From the NCBI RefSeq assembly GCF_000761155.1, contig NZ_CP009533.1, positions 4,209,501 through 4,273,500 on the forward strand: 64,000 nucleotides of DNA, read 5' to 3'. The position numbers and the translations under genes are program-made. This DNA comes from Pseudomonas rhizosphaerae. Lineage in GTDB: Bacteria > Pseudomonadota > Gammaproteobacteria > Pseudomonadales > Pseudomonadaceae. The notes beneath the pieces were generated by a model. It did not search any database, had not been told where the DNA came from, and was given only the letters and a program-made list of their open reading frames with translations. Positions 9,098 to 16,681 of this stretch are shown here, one piece after another. How positions within the stretch are numbered: position 1 is the stretch's first letter; each line of letters begins with the position of its first letter.

Positions 9098-9682
9098 TCA
9101 CGTCAGCGCATTGCGCAGCGACAGGCAGCCCAGCAACGCTTGCACACAGCGCGCGCCGCTCATGGTGGCGGTGGTCAGCCTGACCTGGGGCGCCGGGGGC
9201 GACTCGTAGGCAGCATCGACACCGGTGAAACCGCTCAATGCGCCGCTGCGCGCCTGCCGATACAGCCCCTTGGGATCGCGCGCCTCGGCCGCTGCTACAG
9301 GGGTGTCGACAAAGACTTCGACGAAAGCGTCGCTGCCGATGATCTGCTGCGCCAGCGCACGGTGTGCAAGGTACGGCGAGATCAGCGCGGCCAGGACGAT
9401 GCTGCCCTGATTGCAGAACAGACGCGCGACTTCAGCGGTGCGGCGTACGTGTTCCAGGCGGTCGGTATCGCTCATGCCAAGGTCTTTGCAGAGTCCGCGG
9501 CGCAGCTCGTCGCCATCGAGCACCACGCACGAGTAACCCAATGCCTCGAGCTCCGCCTGCGTGGCCCGGGCGATGGTGGTCTTGCCGGCGGCCGGGATGC
9601 CGGTCAGCCACAGCACCGTGGGGCGCGTGCTGACCAACTGCCGGTGCGGCAGTCGGAAAGTACCGTAGGGGGATCTAGGCAT
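9098..9682 (-). CDS. cysC: Adenylylsulfate (APS) kinase
   Basis: A 194-residue stand-alone APS kinase that phosphorylates APS to the sulfate donor PAPS. Walker A GIPAAGKTT is at 28-36, DGDELRRGL at 56-64, and the family signatures RDPKGLYRQAR at about 135-145 and FTGVDAAYE at 152-160, so the active site looks complete. The ATG at 9682 is chosen because GGAG precedes it by 7 nt and it overlaps the Rieske stop by 8 bp, the same tight coupling as the rest of operon B. No ATP sulfurylase or PAPS reductase lies nearby, so this is not an assimilation operon. A dedicated PAPS supply for the sulfotransferase domain of the neighbouring megaenzyme is the best explanation. Confidence 0.93.
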   Translation of the reverse strand: MPRSPYGTFRLPHRQLVSTRPTVLWLTGIPAAGKTTIARATQAELEALGYSCVVLDGDELRRGLCKDLGMSDTDRLEHVRRTAEVARLFCNQGSIVLAALISPYLAHRALAQQIIGSDAFVEVFVDTPVAAAEARDPKGLYRQARSGALSGFTGVDAAYESPPAPQVRLTTATMSGARCVQALLGCLSLRNALT

Positions 9683-10829
9683 CGCGTGCTCCGTTGCCGG
9701 CCAGTGCCGCCAGCACCCTTTTCTGGATGTCGTGTACGGCATGTTCGCTGAAACCGCTGCGCGACGCATCCACCATCAACCGCCCCCCGCTGTAACCGTG
9801 GCTGTGCAGACCCTTCTGGACACTCTCGCACAAGGGCAAGTCCTCTTCGCGAACCACCGCAACGAAATCGATGACCGCCTGCTCCTCGGTGTCCGGATGC
9901 GGGCCCTGGGTGAACCACTGCACACGCTGCTCGCAGCGTTGCGGGCCCAGCGGTACGTGATGCAACAGGTTCATGTAGCCCCCCGGATAGACTTCGATGC
10001 ACAGGTTCGGCCAGACGTACCAGGCGCCGAACTCGCCGGTGCGCGGCGCGTCAGGGTTGGTTGCGTAGCCTTGTCGTTCACCCTGATCGGCACTCAGGTG
10101 GGCGTGAAAGCCTGGATGCAGGTCGATGCGGTAACTGCTCAAATCCAGCGTCTGCTGCGACAGGCTGGGGTGACAGCCAGGGCAGTGATAGCACTCGGAG
10201 TAGTTTTCCACCGAGACTTTCCAGTTCGCCTGTATCCCGTAGGTATGGCTGTAGCTGTGGTAGAGCGCTTCGGGCGTGGGCGAGAAACTGCGCAGTTGCG
10301 CTTCAAGCCCGTCGAGCTGACTGGCCAACGGCAAGGCGCCCGGGTCCAGATTGACGAACACCAGCCCGCACATGACCTCCAGGCGTACGGTGGCAAGGTG
10401 GGCACGTCCAGAATCGAAGCCTGCCACGTCGCAGCTGTGTCGAGCGCTCAGCAAGCCGCCCGCGTGATCGTAACGCCATGCGTGGTAGGGACAGGTGATT
10501 GCCCCGCGCAGTTGCCCACAGCCTTCGAGCAAACGGTGCGCCCGGTGCTGGCAGACGTTGTGGAAGGCCCTGAGCTGGCCGTCCTGGCCGTGCAGCACCA
10601 GCACGCTCTGCTCGCCGATATCGCAGACCCGGTAGGCCCCCTCGATGGCCAGTGTGGAAGTGTGACAAACGTACTGCCAGGTACGCTGGAAAATATGCCG
10701 CAGCTCTTGCGCGTAGTACTCGGGGTCGAAGTAGAACGCCCCCGGCAGCGTGTACGAGCGCTCGGCATCGGGGTGAAAATCGCCGGCGTCCGGAGCCAGC
10801 AAAACAGGGTCCGCACAGGGCTCACTCAT
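9675..10829 (-). CDS. Rieske non-heme iron oxygenase, betaine/carnitine type
   Basis: A 384-residue oxygenase alpha subunit. The Rieske [2Fe-2S] ligands are C93-x-H95 and C113-x2-H116. The mononuclear iron site is in NYSECYHCPGCH (about 209-220) with H215 and H220 and a later aspartate in EEDLPLCE. The NYxECYHC pattern with a bridging glutamate (E212) is characteristic of oxygenases acting on quaternary ammonium compounds, such as carnitine (CntA), glycine betaine (GbcA) and stachydrine (Stc2) enzymes. A demethylation or hydroxylation of a betaine-like substrate is therefore inferred. No ferredoxin or reductase gene is adjacent, so electrons must come from elsewhere. The start overlaps the upstream enolase-superfamily gene by 8 bp. 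Confidence 0.93.
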   Translation of the reverse strand: MSEPCADPVLLAPDAGDFHPDAERSYTLPGAFYFDPEYYAQELRHIFQRTWQYVCHTSTLAIEGAYRVCDIGEQSVLVLHGQDGQLRAFHNVCQHRAHRLLEGCGQLRGAITCPYHAWRYDHAGGLLSARHSCDVAGFDSGRAHLATVRLEVMCGLVFVNLDPGALPLASQLDGLEAQLRSFSPTPEALYHSYSHTYGIQANWKVSVENYSECYHCPGCHPSLSQQTLDLSSYRIDLHPGFHAHLSADQGERQGYATNPDAPRTGEFGAWYVWPNLCIEVYPGGYMNLLHHVPLGPQRCEQRVQWFTQGPHPDTEEQAVIDFVAVVREEDLPLCESVQKGLHSHGYSGGRLMVDASRSGFSEHAVHDIQKRVLAALAGNGARDA

Positions 10830-11925
10830 ACATGGCCACCGCGTCGCCCAGGGTGTCCGGGCACAAAGTCAGGCCAAGTCCCGGCGTGTCATCCAGGCGC
10901 GCGGTACCGCGGCTTACCTGCACGCCTCCCTGGGCCGTGACGATGCTGTGGTGGCGGCATGCATTCCAGCTGGCGCGCAGGTAGTGGTGGGGGGTGGCCA
11001 TGGCCAGGTGCATGGCCGCCGTGTCGGCGATCTGGCTGCCGCCCACGTCTTCGATGTTCATCTGAATGCCTTATTGGATGCAGTAGTCGCGCAGGTGCCG
11101 GGCCTTGGTCAGCCCGCCGACCCGGGCGATCTTCAGCCCGATGGCTTGGGCGGTATTCAGCGCACAGGCGCGATACAGGTCGCTGGCCCCGTGAATGCAT
11201 TCATCCAGGATCAGTGGCTGCCGGGTCAGGTTGCGCACATGCTGGCACTGTTCCAGGGTTTCGCAGGGTTGCTCGAAATGAACTTCGTAGTCCCTGACGG
11301 CGTTCATCACGGCCACTGCCTGGGCCGGTAGCCAGGCGCGGTTGGCGTCGAAGGTCAGGTGGTCGCCGCGGACGCGTTCGGCCAGCAGGCTTTGAATCCG
11401 CGACAAGTCGGCAGGCACCCCCGAGCCGACCTTGCACGAATGGGTGCGGTAGCCTTCGGCATGCGCCAGGTGCATGTCGGCGACCATCTGCCGCGGCGTT
11501 GCGGTGGGGATGCTGCTCTGCAAGATCAGCTCGGTGTTCAGGCGCCCGCCCAGCAGCGCGTGGACGGGCAGGTTGCAGTGGCGCCCGAGAATGTCCCAGC
11601 AGGCCATGTCCACGGCGGTCTTGACGTAGGGGTGGCCGGGCAGGGCCTGGTCCATCACCTGGTTGATCGCATTCAGGTTGAGCGGGTTGCAGCCCAGCAG
11701 GTGCGGCGCCAGTTCGGCCAGTCCGGCGCGCACGCCCAAGGCGAACGCGGGCAGATAGGAAGCGCCCCACGGGCAGCTTTCGCCGATCCCGAACAACCCC
11801 TGGTCGGTCTCGATCACCACGATGGTGCTGTCCAGTGCGGTGTAGTGCAGGCGCCCGCCGCACAGTGCGTAGGGCTTGTCCAACGGCAGGTCCACTTGGT
11901 AGATGCGCAGGCGGCTGATCTTCAT
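10822..11925 (-). pseudogene. Enolase-superfamily (mandelate racemase-like) gene with an in-frame TAA stop
   Basis: The 368-codon frame is continuous except for one TAA at 11073-11071, after residue 284. The upstream part ends LRDYCIQ and the same frame resumes GIQMNIEDVGG and runs 83 codons to the true stop at 10822. Residues for the superfamily reaction are present before the stop: K165, metal ligands D193, E218 and D241/E242, and K265 in GLKIARVGG. The part lost is the end of the barrel and C-terminal strands. The overall sequence resembles cis-3-hydroxyproline dehydratase/betaine epimerase (HpbD)-type members. The start overlaps the stop of the dehydrogenase as ATGA. A read or strain error is possible; otherwise the enzyme is truncated and probably inactive. 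Confidence 0.85.
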
Positions 11926-13241
11926 GATGCGTGCCTCACGGGGTCGAGGATGGCTGCGGTATCGAGGTCCATGCCTTGCAGGATGGGCAGGTGCAGCGAG
12001 TGCATCAGTCCGGAAAAATCACGCAGCGGTGCCAGGTGAGGGGCGTAGCTGGCGTGGTGGTCGTCGACCCAGCTGGCGCCGCAACTGCGACTGATGACCT
12101 GGTCGAGCAGCGACGGCTCCAGGCCCATGGCGCGTCCCAGCTGCAACGCTTCCTGGCGAATGCGCTGGTTGACCAGCGCCATGACTTCCAGCAGGCACTG
12201 GGCGTAGCGGCCGCATGCGGGGTGGCTGAGCGGGTAGCGAAAGCGTTCCGGCAGGCTGGGCTTGCGCCGTCCACGGGCGTCGACGACAAAGGTGCCGGGG
12301 TGGCGATAGGTGCGGTCGGCGCCATAAGGGGAGGGCGCGGTGAATCCGTCGATCAGCAGGCGTCGCTGGTTTTCCGTTTCCATCAATGCCACCACCTTGA
12401 GGTGGTTGGCCCGCGCCGGGTAAACCTCGCCGGCCTGCTGATAGCGCTCTGCAATGCGTCGACCCAGCGGCAGGGCAACGCCCAGTTCGTCGGCCAGCGC
12501 CACGGTCAGGGCCATGTCCTTGACGGTGATTTCCAGCGTGCAGGAGTGGTCGTAGCTGCCGTCGAGCAGCATCGGCGTGACCTGGTCGACGACGAAACAG
12601 TTGGCCCGCGAGACCTTCGCCACGTTCCACAGCCAGCGCAGGTCAAGGCCCTGATGCTGTGCCACCAGCAGCTGCTCGCCCCACGCCAGCGTCGCACAAT
12701 AGAACAGCAGGTTGGTCAGCAGCTTGACCGACTGGCCGTGGCCGATGGCGCCGACGTGGAACGTGTACTGGCCCATCGCGTCCAGCACCGGGCGCGCAAT
12801 GTCGTAGGCCTCTTTCATTCCGCCGACATAGAAGCAGACGTTGTTGAAGTCCACGCCCATGTGCGAGAGGTTGCTGACGGGGGCCTCCAGGCTCATGACG
12901 CCGCGCTGGCTGGCCCGTCGGGCGATGTCCAGGGTGTTGTGGTAGTCGGTGGTCGAGGTGTCGATCCACACCGCGCCGCTGGCCAGGGCGGCCAGCGCGC
13001 CGTGGTCGCCCAGCATCGTGTCGCGCACATGGCAGGGTAGCGGCAGGCAGGTGACCAGCACGGTGCAGCCCTTGGCTGCGGCGGCGGGGGTCGATGCCCA
13101 TTGCGCACCCTGAAGCCGAACCCAGCGCTCGCAGCCGGGGTCATGATCGTGCACGGTGACGTCGAAGCCATTTTCCAGCAGTGCACGAATGAACGGGCGG
13201 CCCATGTTGCCCGCGCCGATAAAGCCGATAGAAAGGGTCAT
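11922..13241 (-). CDS. Beta-hydroxyacid dehydrogenase (3-hydroxyisobutyrate dehydrogenase-like) with a C-terminal extension
   Basis: A 439-residue NAD(P)-dependent dehydrogenase. The Rossmann motif IGFIGAGNMG is at 5-14 and the conserved catalytic lysine is K173 in GHGQSVKLLTN. The usual helical domain follows (about 170-275). Typical family members end near 290-300 residues. This one has about 140 more, including a second helical segment near 350-420 that resembles a repeat of the C-terminal domain, as in double-domain members of the 6-phosphogluconate dehydrogenase superfamily. AAGGAA precedes the ATG by a good distance. It lies between the 2OG oxygenase and the racemase-like gene, so it may oxidise a hydroxylated intermediate. 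The substrate is unknown. Confidence 0.88.
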   Translation of the reverse strand: MTLSIGFIGAGNMGRPFIRALLENGFDVTVHDHDPGCERWVRLQGAQWASTPAAAAKGCTVLVTCLPLPCHVRDTMLGDHGALAALASGAVWIDTSTTDYHNTLDIARRASQRGVMSLEAPVSNLSHMGVDFNNVCFYVGGMKEAYDIARPVLDAMGQYTFHVGAIGHGQSVKLLTNLLFYCATLAWGEQLLVAQHQGLDLRWLWNVAKVSRANCFVVDQVTPMLLDGSYDHSCTLEITVKDMALTVALADELGVALPLGRRIAERYQQAGEVYPARANHLKVVALMETENQRRLLIDGFTAPSPYGADRTYRHPGTFVVDARGRRKPSLPERFRYPLSHPACGRYAQCLLEVMALVNQRIRQEALQLGRAMGLEPSLLDQVISRSCGASWVDDHHASYAPHLAPLRDFSGLMHSLHLPILQGMDLDTAAILDPVRHAS

Positions 13242-13259
13242 GAACGATTCCTTGTAGGT

Positions 13260-14201
13260 TTAGACCAGTTGGCGGGCCCTTCCAGCGCCCTGTTTGCGGA
13301 CCCAGATCGAGTCGAAGTTCTCCAGCATCACCTCGGCCGTGGAGAAGCTCGGCCCGCCGCCGATGGGGGTGATGATCGCGTCGATGTCCGGGTAGATGAA
13401 GAACGCCAGGGACACCCGGGCGCTGGGCTGGTAATGCACCACCTCATGCGCGGTGCTGACCAGACGCCCGCACGTCCAGCGTTGCAGCAGGTCACCCAGG
13501 TTCACTAGCACGGCGCCTTCCAGGCATGGCACGTCGCGCCACTGGCCGCGGGTATGCACGCGTAGCGACGGCTGCGGAAGGGCTTGCTGGATCAGCACGG
13601 TAAGGAAACCATTGTCGGTGTGCTTGCCAGCCGTTCCTGCGCCGGCGGGGTAATAGGACGCGCGCTGGATCAGGGTCGGCTGAGCGAAGTGCGGGTCGAA
13701 CGCCTGCGGCGGCAGCGCCAGGGCGGTGGCGATAGCGCGGCGCAAGTCCGGGAACAGGTGTTCCATGACCTCGTCCTGCAAGGCGTAGGCACAAGCGTTG
13801 AGGCCGGGCGCCAGGTGCTCGTCGGGCAGTACGCTGGGGCCGGCGAAGGGCGCACCGCCGGGTCGGTCGATGCCCCAGTCCAGATGCTGCTTGTTGTCCG
13901 GGCCCGCATCGGGGTGCAGGGTCTCGCCGTACGCCCCGACGTAACCGCGGGCGGTGTGTGGATAGCCACGCTGGCGGTCGTGGCCGAAGCGCTGCTTGAC
14001 CGACTCGGGCAGGGCGAAAAAAGCCTGGGCAGCGGCCAGATACTGCTCGATCAGTGCGGTTGAAAGGTCATGGTCCACCAGATAGAAAAAGCCATCGTGT
14101 ACGCAGGCTTCGTGCAACTGCGCCAGTGCCGACGGCTCACACGCCGCCAGTTGCGCGAGGGAAATGACCGGAAGCACCGGTGTGCCTTGAATACCGTTCA
14201 T
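13260..14201 (-). CDS. 2-oxoglutarate/Fe(II)-dependent oxygenase (isopenicillin N synthase-like)
   Basis: A 313-residue enzyme of the IPNS/2OG-Fe(II) family. The iron ligands H194 and D196 (KHTDNGF) and H252 (TAHEVVH) are visible, and R262-x-S264 would bind 2-oxoglutarate. The N-terminal DIOX_N pattern DGFFYLVDHDL is at 36-46. The ATG at 14201 overlaps the stop of the methyltransferase as ATGA. A much longer upstream frame exists, but it only antisenses or shadows the methyltransferase. In plants and bacteria such enzymes hydroxylate, desaturate or cyclise small acids. Here it is the second gene of operon B and is intact. Confidence 0.92.
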   Translation of the reverse strand: MNGIQGTPVLPVISLAQLAACEPSALAQLHEACVHDGFFYLVDHDLSTALIEQYLAAAQAFFALPESVKQRFGHDRQRGYPHTARGYVGAYGETLHPDAGPDNKQHLDWGIDRPGGAPFAGPSVLPDEHLAPGLNACAYALQDEVMEHLFPDLRRAIATALALPPQAFDPHFAQPTLIQRASYYPAGAGTAGKHTDNGFLTVLIQQALPQPSLRVHTRGQWRDVPCLEGAVLVNLGDLLQRWTCGRLVSTAHEVVHYQPSARVSLAFFIYPDIDAIITPIGGGPSFSTAEVMLENFDSIWVRKQGAGRARQLV

Positions 14202-14875
14202 GCGACGTGCAGGGCCAGGTAGTGTGCCCGTGCGTTCTGCAGGTAGCGCGCCGACATCCGGGTCTGCAGCACGCTCAGCCCCTGCTCGCGCCACAGGGCT
14301 TGCAGCAATGGCTCGAACCCCGCCGTGTCGTAGTAGGCCTCGCGAATGCTCAGCACCACCACGCCACCGGGCCGGGTCATGGCCAGCAGACCGCGCAGTG
14401 CAGAGGCGGGCAAATGCCCGGGAATGAACGCGCCGCAGCACACCACCGCATCGAAGCGCTGGAGCAGCTCACGCGGCAGGGGCTGAGTCAGGTCAATCTA
14501 GCTGTACAGATGCTGGTAGGCCTGGCTGGCATGGGCCTGGTCGATCATGGGCGCCGACAGGTCACAGCCACTGATCTGCCGATAGCCGCGTTCATGCAGG
14601 GTACGCCCGACCAGGCCGGTACCGCAGCAGGCATCGAGTACGTGGCTGTCGTGGCCGACATTGGCCTGCTGGGCCACGGCATCCAGCAGATCGACGACCA
14701 TGGCCGGTCCGCAATAGGCCTCGGCTTCGACATCGGCGTCGTAGTGGCGAGCCCAGTGATCGTAATAGCGCTTGAGGTTGTGCGTGCTGTGGTGCGCCAG
14801 CGCATCAGCGATCGAGCGGGTGCTCGAGGTCTGCGGCGCCAAGGCCGAGGATGTGACGGAGTTGGCTGCATTCAT
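14198..14875 (-). pseudogene. Class I SAM-dependent methyltransferase gene with an in-frame TAG stop
   Basis: The first gene of operon B is a 226-codon frame interrupted by one TAG at 14500-14498, after residue 125 (QAYQHLYS). The same frame continues [19 protein letters not shown] and ends at 14198. The SAM-binding motif VLDACCGTGLVG (about 79-90) and acidic loop GCDLSAPMIDQA precede the stop. The downstream half holds CCGAFIPGHLP and MTRPGGVVVLSIRE, typical of class I enzymes. Both halves look well conserved, which suggests a recent C-to-T change of a CAG codon. N- or O-methylation of a cluster intermediate is likely. The ATG at 14875 is used; a TTG at 14950 is less plausible. The truncated product would lack half the fold. 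Confidence 0.83.
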
Positions 14876-15367
14876 GATTCGAGTCTCGAAGAAAAACTGT
14901 TGGGCGATGTTGCTGTCGTAAGAGTTAGCAGCGCCGCCAGACAGGGTCAATCGAGGGAAATGGCCTGGATTTGAAAAGAAATTTACGGCCTCTGGTCGAT
15001 GCTTCGTGGTCGCGCGCTGTCGTCATCGCCCATGACTCGACCCCTTGCCGCTGCACCCCGCAGGCATGCAGCGCAAGGTCTGAAAATTCCTGTACAGCGC
15101 GTCGCGATCCTCACGTACGCACGGTCAATCCATGATTTTTTTGGCGGGCACGCCGACAATTTAATCGTGGCTTGCGCAGGGGGCATTTGCCGCAATGAAC
15201 CTTGATGACCATCGCCAGATTTTGCGCTAACCTCTGCGACGGCCCGTGCTGCCCGCCGCTCGCTCCGCAAGGAAAGGTGAAAGCACCCTGAATACCGCCC
15301 TCATACCTCTCTTGATCGTCGAGGTCTGGCAACGCGAGCACCAGCATGCATCGACTCGGGAGTTGTC
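14876..15367. promoter_or_regulatory. Intergenic region upstream of operon B and of the glyoxalase gene
   Basis: This 492-bp non-coding stretch must contain the promoters of the methyltransferase operon (minus) and of the glyoxalase-fold gene (plus). It contains a T7 run at about 15135 and a CTGTACAG palindrome near 15090. No RNA gene, REP or clear sigma-70 pair was recognised, and the short frames in it show no protein family. Confidence 0.35.
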
Positions 15368-15895
15368 ATGTTTTCAAGCGAGCAAGCCAAGCAGATGGCC
15401 AAGACGTTGCGCGTCGAACTGCAGGCGCAAGGTCACGACGTATCGCATTCCAGTGCCCTGGAAATGGTCGCCCGGCAGTTGGGTCACAAGGACTGGAACA
15501 CCGCATCGGCCAGCTTGCTGCCGAGCACCCCGTCGCCAATCGGCTTCGACAAGGCCATACCCATCCTGCGGATCTTCGATGAAGCCAAGGCGCGCGAGTT
15601 CTACCTGGACTTTCTAGGCTTCAAGGTCGAGTTCGAGCACCGTTTCGAAGCTGATTTGCCCTTGTACCTGGGCGTGGCACGAGGGAGTCTGCACCTGCAT
15701 CTATCCGAACATCATGGCGATAGCTCGCCAGGCTCGACCGTGTTCGTGCCGATGCAGGGTGTGGAAGCGTTGCGCGACGAACTGCTGGCCAAGCGTTATG
15801 GCTATGGGCGCCCGCAGATCGTCGATCAGGGGTGGGGACGGGTATTGGAAGTGTATGACCCGTTCGGCAACCGGATTCGCTTCTGCGAAGGGTGA
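15368..15895 (+). CDS. Glyoxalase-superfamily protein with N-terminal glyoxalase-related domain
   Basis: A 175-residue protein in two parts. Residues 1-55 (MFSSEQAKQMAKTLRVELQ, then LGHKDWNTASA) match the small N-terminal domain often found before bleomycin-resistance-like folds. Residues 60-175 form a VOC domain with ILRIFDEAKAREFYLDFLGF, followed by a conserved EVYDPFGNRIRF ending. Proteins of this type in Pseudomonas are usually called glyoxalase/bleomycin resistance family. The enzymatic reaction, if any, is unknown. It converges on the ABC transporter operon with a 12-bp gap and shows no clear functional tie to the clusters on either side. Confidence 0.85.
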   Translation: MFSSEQAKQMAKTLRVELQAQGHDVSHSSALEMVARQLGHKDWNTASASLLPSTPSPIGFDKAIPILRIFDEAKAREFYLDFLGFKVEFEHRFEADLPLYLGVARGSLHLHLSEHHGDSSPGSTVFVPMQGVEALRDELLAKRYGYGRPQIVDQGWGRVLEVYDPFGNRIRFCEG

Positions 15896-15907
15896 TGTTG
15901 GCCTGGT

Positions 15908-16681
15908 CTAGGCCGTGATTTCGAGAAACCTGCGGACCCGTTCGGTATCCGGGTTGCTGAAGAATTTCGCCGGTGGCGCCTTTTCGATGATCCGGCCCTT
16001 GTCCAGAAACACCACTTGATCGGACACGGCGCGGGCGAACTCCATTTCGTGGGTGACCACGATCATGGTGTAGCCCTCGCTGGACAGGTTCTTCATCACC
16101 TGCAACACCTCGCCGACCCGCTCGGGGTCGAGCGCCGAAGTGGGCTCGTCGAACAGGATCACCTCCGGGCTCATGGCCAGGGCTCGGGCAATGGCTACCC
16201 GTTGCTTCTGGCCGCCGGAAAGGGTGAAAGGGTAGGCCTCGTGCTTGTCGGCCAGGCCGACCTTTTCCAGCAGTTCCACGGCGATGGCACGCGCCTGGTC
16301 CTTGGGCATGCGCTTGACGTAGATCGGTGACTCCATGACGTTCTGGATCACGTTCAGGTGCGGCCACAGGTTGAAGCCCTGAAACACCATGCCGGTACGG
16401 GCGCGCAGGGTGGCCAGCTCTTTGCTGGTCATCTTGCGCCGCGTCTGTTCATTGATGCCGATGCGCTGCCCGGCGATGTGGATGCTGCCCCGATCCGGCT
16501 CCTCCAGCCAGTTGATGCAGCGCAACATGGTCGACTTGCCCGAGCCCGAAGAGCCGAGCACGCTGACCACTTCTCCTTTGTTCACCACCAGATCGATGTC
16601 GCGCAACACCTCGACGCCGTCGAAACTCTTGGACAGCTTGCGAATATTGACTGCCGGGATGGCGATGCTGGGTTCAGACAT
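15908..16681 (-). CDS. Polar amino-acid ABC transporter, ATP-binding protein
   Basis: A 257-residue ATPase of the GlnQ/HisP type. Walker A is GSSGSGKST (about 43-51), the Q-loop lies in [13 protein letters not shown], the signature is [15 protein letters not shown], and Walker [15 protein letters not shown]. The H-loop is VVTHEMEFA. It is the last gene of a minus-strand operon (binding protein, two permeases, ATPase) and overlaps the preceding permease gene by 8 bp. The complex imports an amino acid or related zwitterion across the inner membrane. Confidence 0.95.
   Translation of the reverse strand: MSEPSIAIPAVNIRKLSKSFDGVEVLRDIDLVVNKGEVVSVLGSSGSGKSTMLRCINWLEEPDRGSIHIAGQRIGINEQTRRKMTSKELATLRARTGMVFQGFNLWPHLNVIQNVMESPIYVKRMPKDQARAIAVELLEKVGLADKHEAYPFTLSGGQKQRVAIARALAMSPEVILFDEPTSALDPERVGEVLQVMKNLSSEGYTMIVVTHEMEFARAVSDQVVFLDKGRIIEKAPPAKFFSNPDTERVRRFLEITA

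Noticed and set aside
10822..11061. Separate 79-residue gene starting at ATG 11061
   Set aside because: The sequence is in the same frame as, and is the expected C-terminus of, the enolase-superfamily protein; a single stop codon separates the parts. It is treated as one broken gene.
13260..14441. 393-residue version of the 2OG oxygenase
   Set aside because: The first 80 residues run through the methyltransferase gene in another frame and are not homologous; the ATG at 14201 overlaps the previous stop as ATGA.
14198..14446. Separate 82-residue gene starting at ATG 14446
   Set aside because: It is the C-terminal half of the methyltransferase in the same frame, beyond the TAG stop.
14498..14500. 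TAG recoded as pyrrolysine
   Set aside because: There is no sign of pyrrolysine machinery in the window, the genus does not use it to my knowledge, and the site is not in a methylamine methyltransferase of the pyrrolysine type.
2009..14875. Saxitoxin or cylindrospermopsin cluster
   Set aside because: The APS kinase, sulfotransferase, oxygenase and exporter recall those clusters, but the core genes (SxtA-type polyketide start, amidinotransferases) are absent. Only the tailoring logic is similar.
15090..15100. LexA box at the CTGTACAG palindrome
   Set aside because: A LexA box needs CTGT-N8-ACAG; here there is no spacer, so the match is by chance.
1916..15367. Genomic island with integration sites
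   Set aside because: The accessory cluster sits between core genes, but no integrase, transposase, tRNA gene or flanking direct repeat was found, so a mobile-element call is not supported.
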